Origin: an uncultured Bacteroidales bacterium
GTDB taxonomy: Bacteria > Bacteroidota > Bacteroidia > Bacteroidales > WCHB1-69
Direction: 5' to 3'
NCBI GenBank assembly: GCA_946413585.1
Contig: CAMKLG010000004.1
Span: 29,548 to 93,547, forward strand
Length of the DNA stretch: 64,000 bases
Below the pieces are notes generated by a model. The model searched no databases. It was not told where the DNA came from and saw nothing but the letters and a program-made list of their open reading frames with translations. Numbering within the stretch: position 1 is the first letter of the stretch; each line of letters starts with the position of its first letter. Both the position numbers and the translations under genes were made by a program. Shown piece by piece: positions 8,006 to 17,888 of the stretch.

Positions 8006-9478
8006 ATGAAACCGTTATTGGATTTAAATAAGGAAATAATTTTTGCATCATCCGATTCGGATGTTTCTCACCAAATTGCACGTCTAGTGCAGTTGAGCCG
8101 TTTGCGCAAAATCGCACCGCGGATCTATACCCCTAATATGATAGACAGCCCGGAAGTCATCGTCAGACGAAATATTCTCAGCATCTTAAATTGGCGTTTC
8201 CCCAATACAGTCATCAGCCATAGGAGTGCTTGCGAAATGCGTCTCACTTCCGAAGGAACATTCTATCTGACAGGAACATATAATCGGAAAGTAACTGACT
8301 TGCCAGGGATAACCATATATCTGCTGAAAGGGCCGGCTGCTGACATCCAAGATATGGTATATGGACACATGTTCATCGCTAGCGAGTATCGGTGGATGCT
8401 GGAAAACATGCAATCCAGCCGCAAACAAGGTAATGATTCTAAAGTTCTTCCTATATCATTGATTGAGAAAAAGTTGGAAAGTGTCTTAGTCGCTGGAGGA
8501 GAGGAACAGTTGAACCAGTATAGGGATACATTGCGTGAAACCGCTGAACGTCTGGGTATGACGGATGAATTTGCCAAAATTAACATTTTAATTTCAGCAT
8601 TGCTGAACACCCATTCTTCACAAGTGCTCACTGACCCTGTCGTGAAAGCTGCAGCGGCTGGTACTCCTTTCGACGAAAAGCGGGTTGAATTGTTTGAAAA
8701 GCTGTTTGATGCACTACAGGGCCAGCATTTTTTGTCCAGACCGGTATCCGAACAAACGGAAAACGAATACCTTGATATCGCTTTCTTTGAAAGCTATTTT
8801 TCCAACTATATTGAGGGCACGGAATTTGCAGTTGATGAAGCCCGCCAAATTGTGGAGACTGGAATCACAATTCCAAAAAGGACAGAGGACTCTCATGACA
8901 TATTGGGAACATTCCATGTGGTCTCCAACCGAATGGAAATGCAGGCTTTTCCCACTTCATCCCAAGAGTTTTTTGAGATTCTTAGCCGCAGACATGCCAT
9001 TTTATTGGCAGGCCGTCCCGAATTGAATCCCGGGCACTTCAAGACCAAAAACAATCGTGCAGGTAACACTGAATTTGTGGATGTGAACCGTGTGCAAGGG
9101 ACTTTGGATGCCGGATTCAATTATTATTGTGCCCTCACTTCCCCTATCGCAAAGGCCATCTATATGATGTTCCTTATCAGCGAAGTGCATCCTTTTCAGG
9201 ACGGTAACGGACGTTTGGCCAGAATCATGATGAATTCGGAATTATTTCGTGCAAATGAGTCAAAGATTATAGTTCCAACGGTTTCTCGTGAGGATTACCT
9301 TTTGGCTTTAAGGAAATCCAGCCGTCAGGGGATTGTGCAACCCTACATAAAAGTGATGACTCGCCTCCACCATTTCAGCAGCACCTTATATGGGAAAGAT
9401 TTCCAAGAAATGTCCGATTACCTGACCCTCTGCAACGCCTTTGAGGAGCCTGACGAAGCTAAGTTGAGATTTGGGTGA
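8006..9478 (+). CDS. Fic-domain protein fused to an AbiEi-like N-terminal domain
   Basis: This is a 490-residue fusion. Residues ~1-130 resemble the AbiEi-type antitoxin/winged-helix region (LSRLRKIAPRIYTPN, EVIVRRNILSIL, TVISHRSACEMRL). The C-terminal half is a Fic domain, which in this family transfers AMP or a similar group to target proteins. The catalytic motif HPFQDGNGRLAR is complete near residue 395. An SNYIEG motif near residue 265 matches the (S/T)xxxE(G/N) inhibitory helix, so it is probably self-inhibited in cis. The gene interrupts a family of secreted paralogs and has its own promoter with three evenly spaced repeats. The target is unknown. Confidence 0.85.
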   Translation: MKPLLDLNKEIIFASSDSDVSHQIARLVQLSRLRKIAPRIYTPNMIDSPEVIVRRNILSILNWRFPNTVISHRSACEMRLTSEGTFYLTGTYNRKVTDLPGITIYLLKGPAADIQDMVYGHMFIASEYRWMLENMQSSRKQGNDSKVLPISLIEKKLESVLVAGGEEQLNQYRDTLRETAERLGMTDEFAKINILISALLNTHSSQVLTDPVVKAAAAGTPFDEKRVELFEKLFDALQGQHFLSRPVSEQTENEYLDIAFFESYFSNYIEGTEFAVDEARQIVETGITIPKRTEDSHDILGTFHVVSNRMEMQAFPTSSQEFFEILSRRHAILLAGRPELNPGHFKTKNNRAGNTEFVDVNRVQGTLDAGFNYYCALTSPIAKAIYMMFLISEVHPFQDGNGRLARIMMNSELFRANESKIIVPTVSREDYLLALRKSSRQGIVQPYIKVMTRLHHFSSTLYGKDFQEMSDYLTLCNAFEEPDEAKLRFG

Positions 9479-9520
9479 TTGACATTTTTATTCAACCGCA
9501 TAAAACTCGAGAATTATTTG

Positions 9521-9528
9521 TATCTTTG
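9521..9528 (+). promoter_or_regulatory. Promoter -7 box of secreted paralog 2
   Basis: TATCTTTG lies 28 bp before the ATG at 9557, in the gap after the Fic gene. Confidence 0.6.
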
Positions 9529-9556
9529 CCGCGTTATCACTGACAACTAACACGAT

Positions 9557-11821
9557 ATGAAAAAACAGTTGACGATATGGATGCTGTGCTTATGCACTCT
9601 GACCATTTCTCACGCGCAGGTCACCTTGCCCGACAACATGGTGGAAGCGGATTGCGCTGCAGATGTGGAATCCATGACTTGGGGCGTAGTGAATGCCTGG
9701 TCATCGCCGACCATTGTGTCCAACCTGAACACTCCGTTGGTGGGTGACCTTGACTACGACGGCCACCCTGACATCCTCTGTTTCTCGCTCGCCGGGCAGT
9801 CGCACTACGTGAACGACGGGTATATAGGGAATGTGGGCTTTGAACTGTTGTTATATGACGGGGTGACCCACCAGTTGAAGACAACCGTGACAATGGAATC
9901 ACCAGTATCAGAGTATGATGCTGCCGCTTACGGGCTGGTACGCACTTCCGACGGCAAAGGGTTGATTGTGGTGGCTTGCTATGACAACCGGCTACGGGCC
10001 TACGACATCACCTCAGCGACACCCAATACGCCCTACTGGGTCTCGGATGTGGACTATGCGTCGGGCGCAAACAACTACGCCGTGAATGTGAGCTTTGCGG
10101 ACTTCAACGGCGACGGACGCCCCGAAGTGTACGTCCGCAACAAAATCTACAACGCGGAAACCGGCAAGTTGCTGGCGACGGCGAGCACCACGAATGCGGG
10201 CTTATCATATGCGCACTACACGCAGTTCACCCATAGGAAGCTGTCTTCCCCTTTTGCTGCCGACGTGTGCGGGGATAACCGGCCGGAACTGATACTCGGC
10301 AACGAAATCTTCGAGGTTACCATCACCAACCCGAATGGGACGGCGGGAAACACAATGACGCTGGTGAAGCAGATCACCCCTCCTGGTAGCACACCCACTG
10401 ACGGGCACGTGCAGGTGGCCGATTTCAATATGGACGGACATCTGGATGTCTTCATCAGCATCAAGAACACGGATGCGCAATCGGGGACAGTATATTGCTA
10501 TGTGTGGGACGTGCACAATGAGCAGGTCAGCAATCCGCTCATTATCAACACAAACCGTTCTGGAAAGAGCATACCCTTGATAGCGGATATCGACAATGAC
10601 GGCATGTTAGAGATAGTGCTGCAGTGCGGTGCGGCGACGAGCAACTTTATCCAAGCCCACAAGTACAATGCGACCACACAGTCGTTCACGCTGATGTGGG
10701 GCATGCACCCCGATGAAGATTCGTTTTCGAACAGTTTCACCGCTTTCGACTTTAACCAAGATGGCATTCTGGAGTTGATCATCTGCGACCAATCCACATT
10801 GAAGATCGTGAACGGCAGCGGCAAAAGCCATATCACCCACAACGACACGGTGGCGATGTATGTATTAAGCACGTTCCCTTACAGCGAGACCACCATCATG
10901 CAGTATCCGGTCATCGCCGATGTGGATGCTGACGGGTCGGCGGAGATTGTCTCCGTGGGCAGCTCGAAGCTGAACATTTTCAAGTCCTCAGGACAACCTT
11001 GGGCGCCCGCACGCCCCGTGTGGAACCAGTATATGTACAACGTCACCAACATCAACAAGGACCTCACTGTGCCCACGACGCTTTTCAACAATGCCACCGC
11101 CTTCACCGACCCGCAGGGCGTGACTCGCCGTCCATTCAACAACTTTCTGCAGCAGGCCACCACATTGGACCAGTACGGACGGCCGTTCGCGCTGTTGGCA
11201 AACCTCACCATTTCCAGCACCCCATCTGTGGAATTCGAAGGGGATGAAGTGTTAGCGGAGATAGAAGTCTGCAACACGGGGGAGCTTGCTTTCTCCCCGC
11301 CGATGTACGTCTCCATATATTCGTCTTCCGGTGATTTGGTGCAAACCGAAGAGTTTGCCCAAGGTCTGCTGCCCGGCGAATGCACCACCCTCAATCTCTC
11401 CATCAGTCAGGCCAATCTGAAACAGTTCAATAGCCCTTATCCATTGTGCATCGCTGTCAACGACAACGGGGAGGGTACCGCCCAATATGGCGGATTGCAG
11501 GCCGAGTGCGACACGACGGACAACTACGCCCGTTTCGATGGACGGCCATGCAAGGTGGATGTCCCAAATGTCATCACACCCAACGGCGACGGGTTCAACG
11601 ACGTGTTTAAGCCCCAGCTGGAGGGAGACTTCCTCAGCCTGGAGATGGAGATCTTCGACCGTTGGGGAAAGAGGGTTTACCGACAGGAGAGCAAGGAATC
11701 TTTGAGTTGGGACGCCACCAACGTCTCCGACGGGGTCTATTTCTGCGCCATCGAGTACCGCTGCGCCACCAGCAGCCAGAAGCGCCAGTTGCTGAACACG
11801 AGCGTGACGGTGGTGCGGTGA
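9557..11821 (+). CDS. Secreted VCBS/FG-GAP repeat protein with T9SS type B sorting domain (paralog 2, type A-Y)
   Basis: This is a 754-residue protein with a clear signal peptide (MKKQLTIWMLCLCTLTISHA). The propeller has DxDxDG repeats such as GDLDYDGHPDI, ADFNGDGRPEV and ADVDADGSAEI. Through the conserved PWAPARPVWNQYMYN block it closely follows paralog 1. After QYGRPFALLAN it switches to the shorter Y-type end: a CARDB-like segment (VCNTGELAFSPPMYVSIYSS), then the sorting domain (VPNVITPNGDGFNDVFKPQL, FDRWGKRVY), ending TSVTVVR. It is followed 44 bp later by paralog 3, which has its own -7 box. Confidence 0.9.
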   Translation: MKKQLTIWMLCLCTLTISHAQVTLPDNMVEADCAADVESMTWGVVNAWSSPTIVSNLNTPLVGDLDYDGHPDILCFSLAGQSHYVNDGYIGNVGFELLLYDGVTHQLKTTVTMESPVSEYDAAAYGLVRTSDGKGLIVVACYDNRLRAYDITSATPNTPYWVSDVDYASGANNYAVNVSFADFNGDGRPEVYVRNKIYNAETGKLLATASTTNAGLSYAHYTQFTHRKLSSPFAADVCGDNRPELILGNEIFEVTITNPNGTAGNTMTLVKQITPPGSTPTDGHVQVADFNMDGHLDVFISIKNTDAQSGTVYCYVWDVHNEQVSNPLIINTNRSGKSIPLIADIDNDGMLEIVLQCGAATSNFIQAHKYNATTQSFTLMWGMHPDEDSFSNSFTAFDFNQDGILELIICDQSTLKIVNGSGKSHITHNDTVAMYVLSTFPYSETTIMQYPVIADVDADGSAEIVSVGSSKLNIFKSSGQPWAPARPVWNQYMYNVTNINKDLTVPTTLFNNATAFTDPQGVTRRPFNNFLQQATTLDQYGRPFALLANLTISSTPSVEFEGDEVLAEIEVCNTGELAFSPPMYVSIYSSSGDLVQTEEFAQGLLPGECTTLNLSISQANLKQFNSPYPLCIAVNDNGEGTAQYGGLQAECDTTDNYARFDGRPCKVDVPNVITPNGDGFNDVFKPQLEGDFLSLEMEIFDRWGKRVYRQESKESLSWDATNVSDGVYFCAIEYRCATSSQKRQLLNTSVTVVR

Positions 11822-11834
11822 GCCGAAAAAGTAG

Positions 11835-11842
11835 TATTTTTG
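11835..11842 (+). promoter_or_regulatory. Promoter -7 box of paralogs 3 and 4
   Basis: TATTTTTG lies 23 bp before the ATG at 11866. Paralog 4 starts 12 bp after paralog 3, so both may be transcribed from here. Confidence 0.6.
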
Positions 11843-11865
11843 CCACTTGATAATACTTTGCAAAT

Positions 11866-14505
11866 ATGAACATGTTGAGACATGATATTCACACAAAGGA
11901 GCCCTGCATAATCATTTTGCTGATGATATGCATGTCCTTCCTTATGCAGGTCTCGGGGCAAACTGGTCTGCCCGACAACATCATGATTACCGATTGCACC
12001 ACAGATGCCCAACAACAGCCTTGGGACGCACAAGTGTTGATGTCCGCCAACGACATCCACTGCTATTACGTGCCCTTGGTCGGCGATATTGATGGAGATG
12101 GCATTGTGGAAATCGTGGCTGGAAAGGCTCTTACCAATGACCACTATACAACGCAGGTAGGCATCTATCGAGGAACTGATTTGCAATTGATTGGAACCAT
12201 TAATGTTTCACAGAAAATTTATGCTGGTTATGCAGGTCCGATAGCCATTGTTCGTTACCCTGATGGCAATGGAGGTATGCAAGGTGCCGTCGTATTGCAC
12301 TGTTACGACAACAAACTCCGCTCTTACAACATTAATGGACAACTAATTGCCACCTCCAATGTGAACACTCCTTGCGAAGGGGTCGTTTCTGTAACAGATT
12401 TCAACTACGACGGTTGGCCTGAAATCTATATCGGGAACGCCATCTATGATGCAGCAACACTGACACAGTTATGTGCTGGCGACCCAACTGGTTATCTAGG
12501 CAGAAGCTACCGATGCAATTCCACCGAAAAGGGTCGTTGCGCCATGTCCTTCGCCGCCAATGTCCTCGGCGACTCCATTCCTGAGCTGATATGCGGCAAC
12601 ACCCTCTATCAAGTGAATATCGTCAGCCGCACCAATGTTTCCCAAAATAGCATCAACGTACTCAAGACCGTCAATATACCCACACGGGTTCCACAAGATG
12701 GTAATGTAGCGGTTGCCGACTTTGATCTCGACGGGCAACTTGACGTACTTGTAATCATTGATGGAACTTCTACAGATTACACCGATTCTGCCTATATATA
12801 TGCCTATAACCCAGTCACAGAAAACATTCTTTTCGTTCACGGAAAATATGCCAAAACCATCGGGTATCCAATGGTGGGCGACATTGATGGAGACAATTTG
12901 CTGGAATTCGTATATTTAGATTACCAGCAGTCCGTGTCTCAGTCCAGAATCACTGCGATAAGATTCAACCCGCAAACAGGACTGGAAACCAAGTGGCAAG
13001 CCACGCACAACGACCAGTCTGGCCAAACCACCATGACTCTGTTCGATTTCAACCAGGATGGCATCATGGAAATTGTGTATCGCGACGAACAAAACCTGCG
13101 TATCATTAACGGCAGCGGCAAAAGTCACCGAACAGGAAACGATACTATTCCATTTTACAACCTCTACACCAAAGGTATGACTGCTGGTACTTGGAAAGAA
13201 TACCCTGTGGTGGCGGATGTCAACAACGACGGACGTGCCGAGGTTGTAGTGTGCGGCAAGATGACCACAGGACTTGGCTGGGTCGGGGGACAACTGGTGG
13301 TGATTGGCGGCATTCACCCGTGGGCTCCCGCGCGACCCGTGTGGAACCAGTACTTGTACAACGTCACGAATGTCAACGCCGATTTGACTATCCCCATTCC
13401 GTTGTTCAATAACGCAACCGTTTTTACCGATCCGCAGAGTATGGTGTGCCGCCCCTTCAACAACTTTCTGCAACAAGCCACCACGCTGGACCAATATGGA
13501 AAGCCCTTCATGACTTTGGCAAACGCCACTGTCAACGATGCTGAAATATTTTTTGAAGACCAGAACACTTCGCTTTCATTTCAAGTTTGCAATACAGGAA
13601 GCCAAATACTATCCTCTCCTTTTTACATCACGTACTATGTAAATGAATATCAAGGAACTATACTACAGACAGCAACTATTAACAATTCCCTACCCCCTGG
13701 CGATTGCAGCACCATCCAAGTCACTTTTTCAAACGAGGATTTGTCAAACTATCCCAATATCGAAAACATTGTCATTTCCGTTAATGACAACGGCCATGGG
13801 GTCGCGCAATATGGAAACCAACAGGAAGAGTGCGACACTTCAGATAATTTCGCCTACCTCTCGCCATGTCCAAGCACCCGAGACACAGTTTTGGCAGACA
13901 TTTGTGTACGAGAATCCTACCATGACGAAAACTTTGACATTGACGCTTCTGAAACCGAAAACAGTGGTACAAAGTACTACAGCCGGACCTTTCAAACGGG
14001 AACATGCGACAGCATTATTGTCCTGAAACTGCAAGTGCATCCCGCATACGAAATGCATTTCACCGAAACCATCTCCCAAGGTTCTGACTATGACCGACAT
14101 GGGATATTCCTGAGTGAAAGCGTGTTGGGAGATCAAAATCGCATTGACACCTCCATCACTTTCCAAAGCGAATACGGCTGCGACAGTACCATATACATTA
14201 CGATACAAATTGCAGTGTCGGAAATCACCCTGTATCTTCCCAATGCCATCACCCCATCTAAATCGGACGGAGTAAATGATGGTTTTTCACTTCCCGAAAC
14301 GATTCAGAATCAAATAGATGATTTTGAAATCAGCATCTTCAACCGTTGGGGTGAAATGGTTTTCTATTCCAACGACAAAAACTTCTGCTGGCACGGCGAG
14401 TACAAAGGCAAAACTTACTACAACAACGTTTATCAGTATGTGATTCACTATTCGAACCATTTTGGGAAGAGATTTACTACAAAAGGTACTATCACGGTAT
14501 TGTAA
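11866..14505 (+). CDS. Secreted VCBS/FG-GAP repeat protein with T9SS type B sorting domain (paralog 3, type B-X)
   Basis: This is an 879-residue exported protein; the hydrophobic signal lies around CIIILLMICMSFLMQVSG. Its N-terminal half is of type B, shared with paralog 4 (HCYYVPLVGDIDGDG, YTTQVGIYRGTDLQ), and distinct from paralogs 1 and 2. DxDxDG repeats include GDIDGDGIVEI, ADFDLDGQLDV and ADVNNDGRAEV. After the common block (QYGKPFMTLAN) it carries the X-type end: two CDS..VL.L.V Ig-like repeats and a sorting domain (LYLPNAITPSKSDGVNDGF, NRWGEMVFYS). ATG codons at 11866 and 11872 are both possible starts. Confidence 0.9.
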   Translation: MNMLRHDIHTKEPCIIILLMICMSFLMQVSGQTGLPDNIMITDCTTDAQQQPWDAQVLMSANDIHCYYVPLVGDIDGDGIVEIVAGKALTNDHYTTQVGIYRGTDLQLIGTINVSQKIYAGYAGPIAIVRYPDGNGGMQGAVVLHCYDNKLRSYNINGQLIATSNVNTPCEGVVSVTDFNYDGWPEIYIGNAIYDAATLTQLCAGDPTGYLGRSYRCNSTEKGRCAMSFAANVLGDSIPELICGNTLYQVNIVSRTNVSQNSINVLKTVNIPTRVPQDGNVAVADFDLDGQLDVLVIIDGTSTDYTDSAYIYAYNPVTENILFVHGKYAKTIGYPMVGDIDGDNLLEFVYLDYQQSVSQSRITAIRFNPQTGLETKWQATHNDQSGQTTMTLFDFNQDGIMEIVYRDEQNLRIINGSGKSHRTGNDTIPFYNLYTKGMTAGTWKEYPVVADVNNDGRAEVVVCGKMTTGLGWVGGQLVVIGGIHPWAPARPVWNQYLYNVTNVNADLTIPIPLFNNATVFTDPQSMVCRPFNNFLQQATTLDQYGKPFMTLANATVNDAEIFFEDQNTSLSFQVCNTGSQILSSPFYITYYVNEYQGTILQTATINNSLPPGDCSTIQVTFSNEDLSNYPNIENIVISVNDNGHGVAQYGNQQEECDTSDNFAYLSPCPSTRDTVLADICVRESYHDENFDIDASETENSGTKYYSRTFQTGTCDSIIVLKLQVHPAYEMHFTETISQGSDYDRHGIFLSESVLGDQNRIDTSITFQSEYGCDSTIYITIQIAVSEITLYLPNAITPSKSDGVNDGFSLPETIQNQIDDFEISIFNRWGEMVFYSNDKNFCWHGEYKGKTYYNNVYQYVIHYSNHFGKRFTTKGTITVL

Positions 14506-14517
14506 ATCAATCTTAAC

Positions 14518-16767
14518 ATGAAAGCAATCAACATATTAGGTGCACTGATTTGGCTAATAGGCTTGTGTAACTATGCGCAGGCTCAAGTCACCTTGCCCGA
14601 CAACATGGTGGAAGCGAACTGCACCACTGACGCAATGCAACAGCCCTGGGATGCCCAAGTATTGCATTCGACCAGTAACATCCACTGCTATTACGTGCCT
14701 TTAGTGGGAGATATTGACGGGGACGGCATCACCGAGATTGTAGCTGGAAAAACCGTCACCAATGACCACTACACCACGCAGGTAGGTATTTACCGAGGCA
14801 CTGATCTACAGCAAATTGGAACTATCAATCTCCCGCAGAGAATATATGCGGGTTATGGCGGCCCAATGGCATTGGTGCGCTATCCCAACAGCAACGGCGG
14901 GATGCAGGGGGCCATAGTTCTCCATTGTTACGACGGCAAATTGCGTTCCTACGACATTCACGGTCAACTGTTGGCCACCTCCGACATAAACATGCCATGC
15001 GAAGGGGTGATCTCCGTAACAGACTTCAACTACGACGGCTGGCCAGAACTGTACATTGGCAACACAATATTTGATGCGGCAACGCTAAAACGGCTGTGTG
15101 CCGGTCCTTTAGACGGTAACATGGGGCGTAGTTGGCGATGTTCCATTAATGAAAACGGACATGCTGCCATGTCGTTCGCTGCAAACGTGTTGGGAGACTC
15201 CCATCCCGAACTTATTTGCGGCAACACCATCTATCACGTAAACATCGTCAGTCGCACCGATGCCAGTCTCAACAGCGTGACGGAAATGAAGACCATTGCC
15301 CTCCCAAACCGTGTTCCTCAAGACGGCAATGTAGCCGTTGCGGATTTCAACCTTGATGGACAACTGGACGTGATGGTCGTCATTGACGGCACCCAATCCG
15401 AAATCACAGACTCTGCCTACATCTACGCCTACGACCCCGTATCTGAAAACATCCTTTTCATTCACAGCCACTATGCCAAAACCATTGGATATCCCATGGT
15501 GGGCGACATTGACGGAGACGGTTATTTAGAGTTTATTTACCTTGATTATAAAACTCCTGTGAGCAGTTCGCGAATCACGGCAATGAAATATAACCCGCAG
15601 ATCGGTTTGCAGACCAAGTGGCAGGCCACGCACTCCGACGAGTCGGGACAAACCTCCATGACCCTGTTCGACTTCAACCAAGACGGCATCATGGAGATTG
15701 TCTATCGTGACCAAGACAAATTGCGCATCATAAACGGCAGTGGCAAAAGCCATTTGACCGGAAACGACACGATATCCTTTTACAACTTATATGCCAAAAG
15801 TATGTCTGCCGGCACTTGGAAAGAGTATCCCGTGGTGGCGGACATCAACGGTGACGGGGCGGCGGAAATCGTGACGTGCGGCAAGGTAAACAGCGGTTTA
15901 GGCTGGGTGGGTGGAGAATTATGGGTTATTGGAGGAGTCCACCCCTGGGCACCCGCGCGTTCCGTGTGGAACCAGTACCTGTACAACGTCACCAATGTCA
16001 ACAAAGATCTAACCATTCCCACCCCACTCTTCGACAACGCCACCGTTTTCACCGACCCGCAAGGCGTTGTGAGAAGACCCTTCAACAACTTCCTCCAGCA
16101 GGCCACCACGCTCGACCAATATGGGCGGCCGTTCATGCCGCTGGCCAATTTGTCAGTAACTCAGAACCCTATAATCACCTACAACGACGACAATATCCAA
16201 GTTGTGATGACCGTTTGCAACACGGGAGAGTTGGTGTTCGGAGGACCCATGTTCGTGTCCATCTACACCTCATCCGGCGACTTGATACAAACTGAAGAAG
16301 TGGTTCAGGGTCTGCAGCCCGGAGAATGCACCAACATCACCTTGAGCATCAGCACTTCCCTATTAGCTACCTTCGAGAACCCTTACCCCTTGCAGGTCAC
16401 AGTTAACGACAACGGGGATGGTGCAGCGCAATACGGCGGTTTGCAAGCCGAGTGCGACACCACCGACAATTCCATCCATTTCGACGGTCGGCCCTGCCAA
16501 GTTATTGTTCCCAACGTGATTACCCCCAACGGAGATGGCTTCAACGATACCTTTGTGCCGCAACTGGAGGGCGATTTCATCAGCTTGGAGATGGAAATCT
16601 ATAACCGTTGGGGCAGGCTGGTTTACACACAAGCGGACACCCAGGAACTTTCATGGGACGCGGAAGGCCAATCAGACGGGGTCTATTACTGCGCCATTGA
16701 GTTCCGTTGCGTGGTGAACAGCGATAAGAAGCAAGGAATTCATACGAGTGTGACGGTGGTGCGGTGA
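14518..16767 (+). CDS. Secreted VCBS/FG-GAP repeat protein with T9SS type B sorting domain (paralog 4, type B-Y)
   Basis: This is a 749-residue protein with signal peptide MKAINILGALIWLIGL... and cleavage near NYAQA. The type-B propeller matches paralog 3 (HCYYVPLVGDIDGDG, ADFNLDGQLDV). The Y-type end matches paralog 2 (VCNTGELVFGGPMFVSIYTS, VPNVITPNGDGFNDTFVPQL, YNRWGRLVY, ending TSVTVVR). Only 12 bp separate it from paralog 3, so the two are likely cotranscribed. The pseudaminic acid operon begins 98 bp downstream with its own promoter. The proximity suggests, but does not show, that these surface proteins are displayed together with, or modified by, that sugar. Confidence 0.9.
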   Translation: MKAINILGALIWLIGLCNYAQAQVTLPDNMVEANCTTDAMQQPWDAQVLHSTSNIHCYYVPLVGDIDGDGITEIVAGKTVTNDHYTTQVGIYRGTDLQQIGTINLPQRIYAGYGGPMALVRYPNSNGGMQGAIVLHCYDGKLRSYDIHGQLLATSDINMPCEGVISVTDFNYDGWPELYIGNTIFDAATLKRLCAGPLDGNMGRSWRCSINENGHAAMSFAANVLGDSHPELICGNTIYHVNIVSRTDASLNSVTEMKTIALPNRVPQDGNVAVADFNLDGQLDVMVVIDGTQSEITDSAYIYAYDPVSENILFIHSHYAKTIGYPMVGDIDGDGYLEFIYLDYKTPVSSSRITAMKYNPQIGLQTKWQATHSDESGQTSMTLFDFNQDGIMEIVYRDQDKLRIINGSGKSHLTGNDTISFYNLYAKSMSAGTWKEYPVVADINGDGAAEIVTCGKVNSGLGWVGGELWVIGGVHPWAPARSVWNQYLYNVTNVNKDLTIPTPLFDNATVFTDPQGVVRRPFNNFLQQATTLDQYGRPFMPLANLSVTQNPIITYNDDNIQVVMTVCNTGELVFGGPMFVSIYTSSGDLIQTEEVVQGLQPGECTNITLSISTSLLATFENPYPLQVTVNDNGDGAAQYGGLQAECDTTDNSIHFDGRPCQVIVPNVITPNGDGFNDTFVPQLEGDFISLEMEIYNRWGRLVYTQADTQELSWDAEGQSDGVYYCAIEFRCVVNSDKKQGIHTSVTVVR

Positions 16768-16816
16768 AAGAAATGTTTTTTGTCATTTTATGGTTATATT
16801 TAAATGACAAATTTTG

Positions 16817-16824
16817 TATTTTTG
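16817..16824 (+). promoter_or_regulatory. Promoter -7 box of the pseudaminic acid operon
   Basis: TATTTTTG lies about 41 bp before the ATG at 16866. It makes the longer in-frame start that overlaps paralog 4 unlikely. Confidence 0.65.
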
Positions 16825-16865
16825 CAGGTTCGATTAATATTGGATTGATTTTTAGTTTTGAAACT

Positions 16866-17888
16866 ATGTTGAATAACAAGACTGTACTAATCACCGGAGG
16901 TACCGGTTCTTTCGGCAAGAAATTTGTCGAAGTGATTTTGAGAGATTATCCAAATGTCAAAAAAATCATCATATACTCGCGTGATGAGCTTAAGCAGTAT
17001 GAATTAAAGCTCAAATATCCTGAACGACAGTATCCAATGATGCGCTATTTCATTGGTGATGTTCGGGATCTGGAGCGTTTAACTCGTGCTTGCGAAGGCG
17101 TGGATGTGATTATTCATGCAGCTGCTATCAAACAAGTGGACACTGCAGAATATAATCCTGAAGAATGCATTAAAACCAATGTGAATGGTGCCCAAAATGT
17201 CATTAAAGCTGCTTTGGCTTGTGGCGTGCACGACGTGGTTGCACTCTCCACTGATAAAGCATGCGCACCCATCAATCTTTATGGTGCCACAAAATTGACC
17301 TCTGACAAATTGTTCACTGCCGCCAATAACATTAAAGGTTCCAAAGACATCCACTTCTCTGTAGTGCGTTATGGAAATGTCATGGGCTCACGTGGTTCTG
17401 TCATCCCATTTTTTATCAAAAAGAGAGATGAGGGAGCCAAAGAGCTACCTATCACCGATATGCGCATGACTCGTTTCAATATTTCATTGGAAGCCGGAGT
17501 TGCCATGGTGATGTATGCAATCGGTCATCATCTTGGAGGAGAAATTTTCATCCCTAAAATTCCTTCCTACAAGATTTGTGATGTAGCGACTGCCATTGCC
17601 CCTAATCTCAAACAAGTCGAAGTCGGAATTCGTCCTGGGGAGAAACTTCACGAAGAAATGATCACTGTAACGGATGCACTTGATACTGTTGACTTAGGCA
17701 AATATTACGTAATCCTCCCTTCCGTATCCTACATGTATTCTAGAGATGACTTTATCAAACATCACAATGCGGTTCCAGTTCCTGATGGCTTCCATTACAG
17801 CTCTGACAATAATACTGAATGGGAAACAGTGGAATCTATGCGCGAAAAAATCAAAAAATACGTTGATCCAAATTTTGAAGTAAAATGA
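16866..17888 (+). CDS. pseB: UDP-N-acetylglucosamine 4,6-dehydratase (inverting)
   Basis: PseB converts UDP-GlcNAc to the 4-keto-6-deoxy-L-altro sugar, the first step to CMP-pseudaminic acid. The 340-residue protein has the NAD(P) motif LITGGTGSFGKKF near the start. The active-site lysine motif is STDKACAPINLYGATK, with Lys in place of the usual Tyr region as is typical of this subfamily. The start is set at 16866 because an upstream in-frame start would read through the promoter. It overlaps pseC by 4 bp (ATGA), so translation is probably coupled. Confidence 0.93.
   Translation: MLNNKTVLITGGTGSFGKKFVEVILRDYPNVKKIIIYSRDELKQYELKLKYPERQYPMMRYFIGDVRDLERLTRACEGVDVIIHAAAIKQVDTAEYNPEECIKTNVNGAQNVIKAALACGVHDVVALSTDKACAPINLYGATKLTSDKLFTAANNIKGSKDIHFSVVRYGNVMGSRGSVIPFFIKKRDEGAKELPITDMRMTRFNISLEAGVAMVMYAIGHHLGGEIFIPKIPSYKICDVATAIAPNLKQVEVGIRPGEKLHEEMITVTDALDTVDLGKYYVILPSVSYMYSRDDFIKHHNAVPVPDGFHYSSDNNTEWETVESMREKIKKYVDPNFEVK

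Noticed and set aside
16764..16865. Longer start for pseB overlapping paralog 4
   Set aside because: The extension would contain the promoter box at 16817-16824, and PseB family proteins begin at the MLNNKTVLITGG position.
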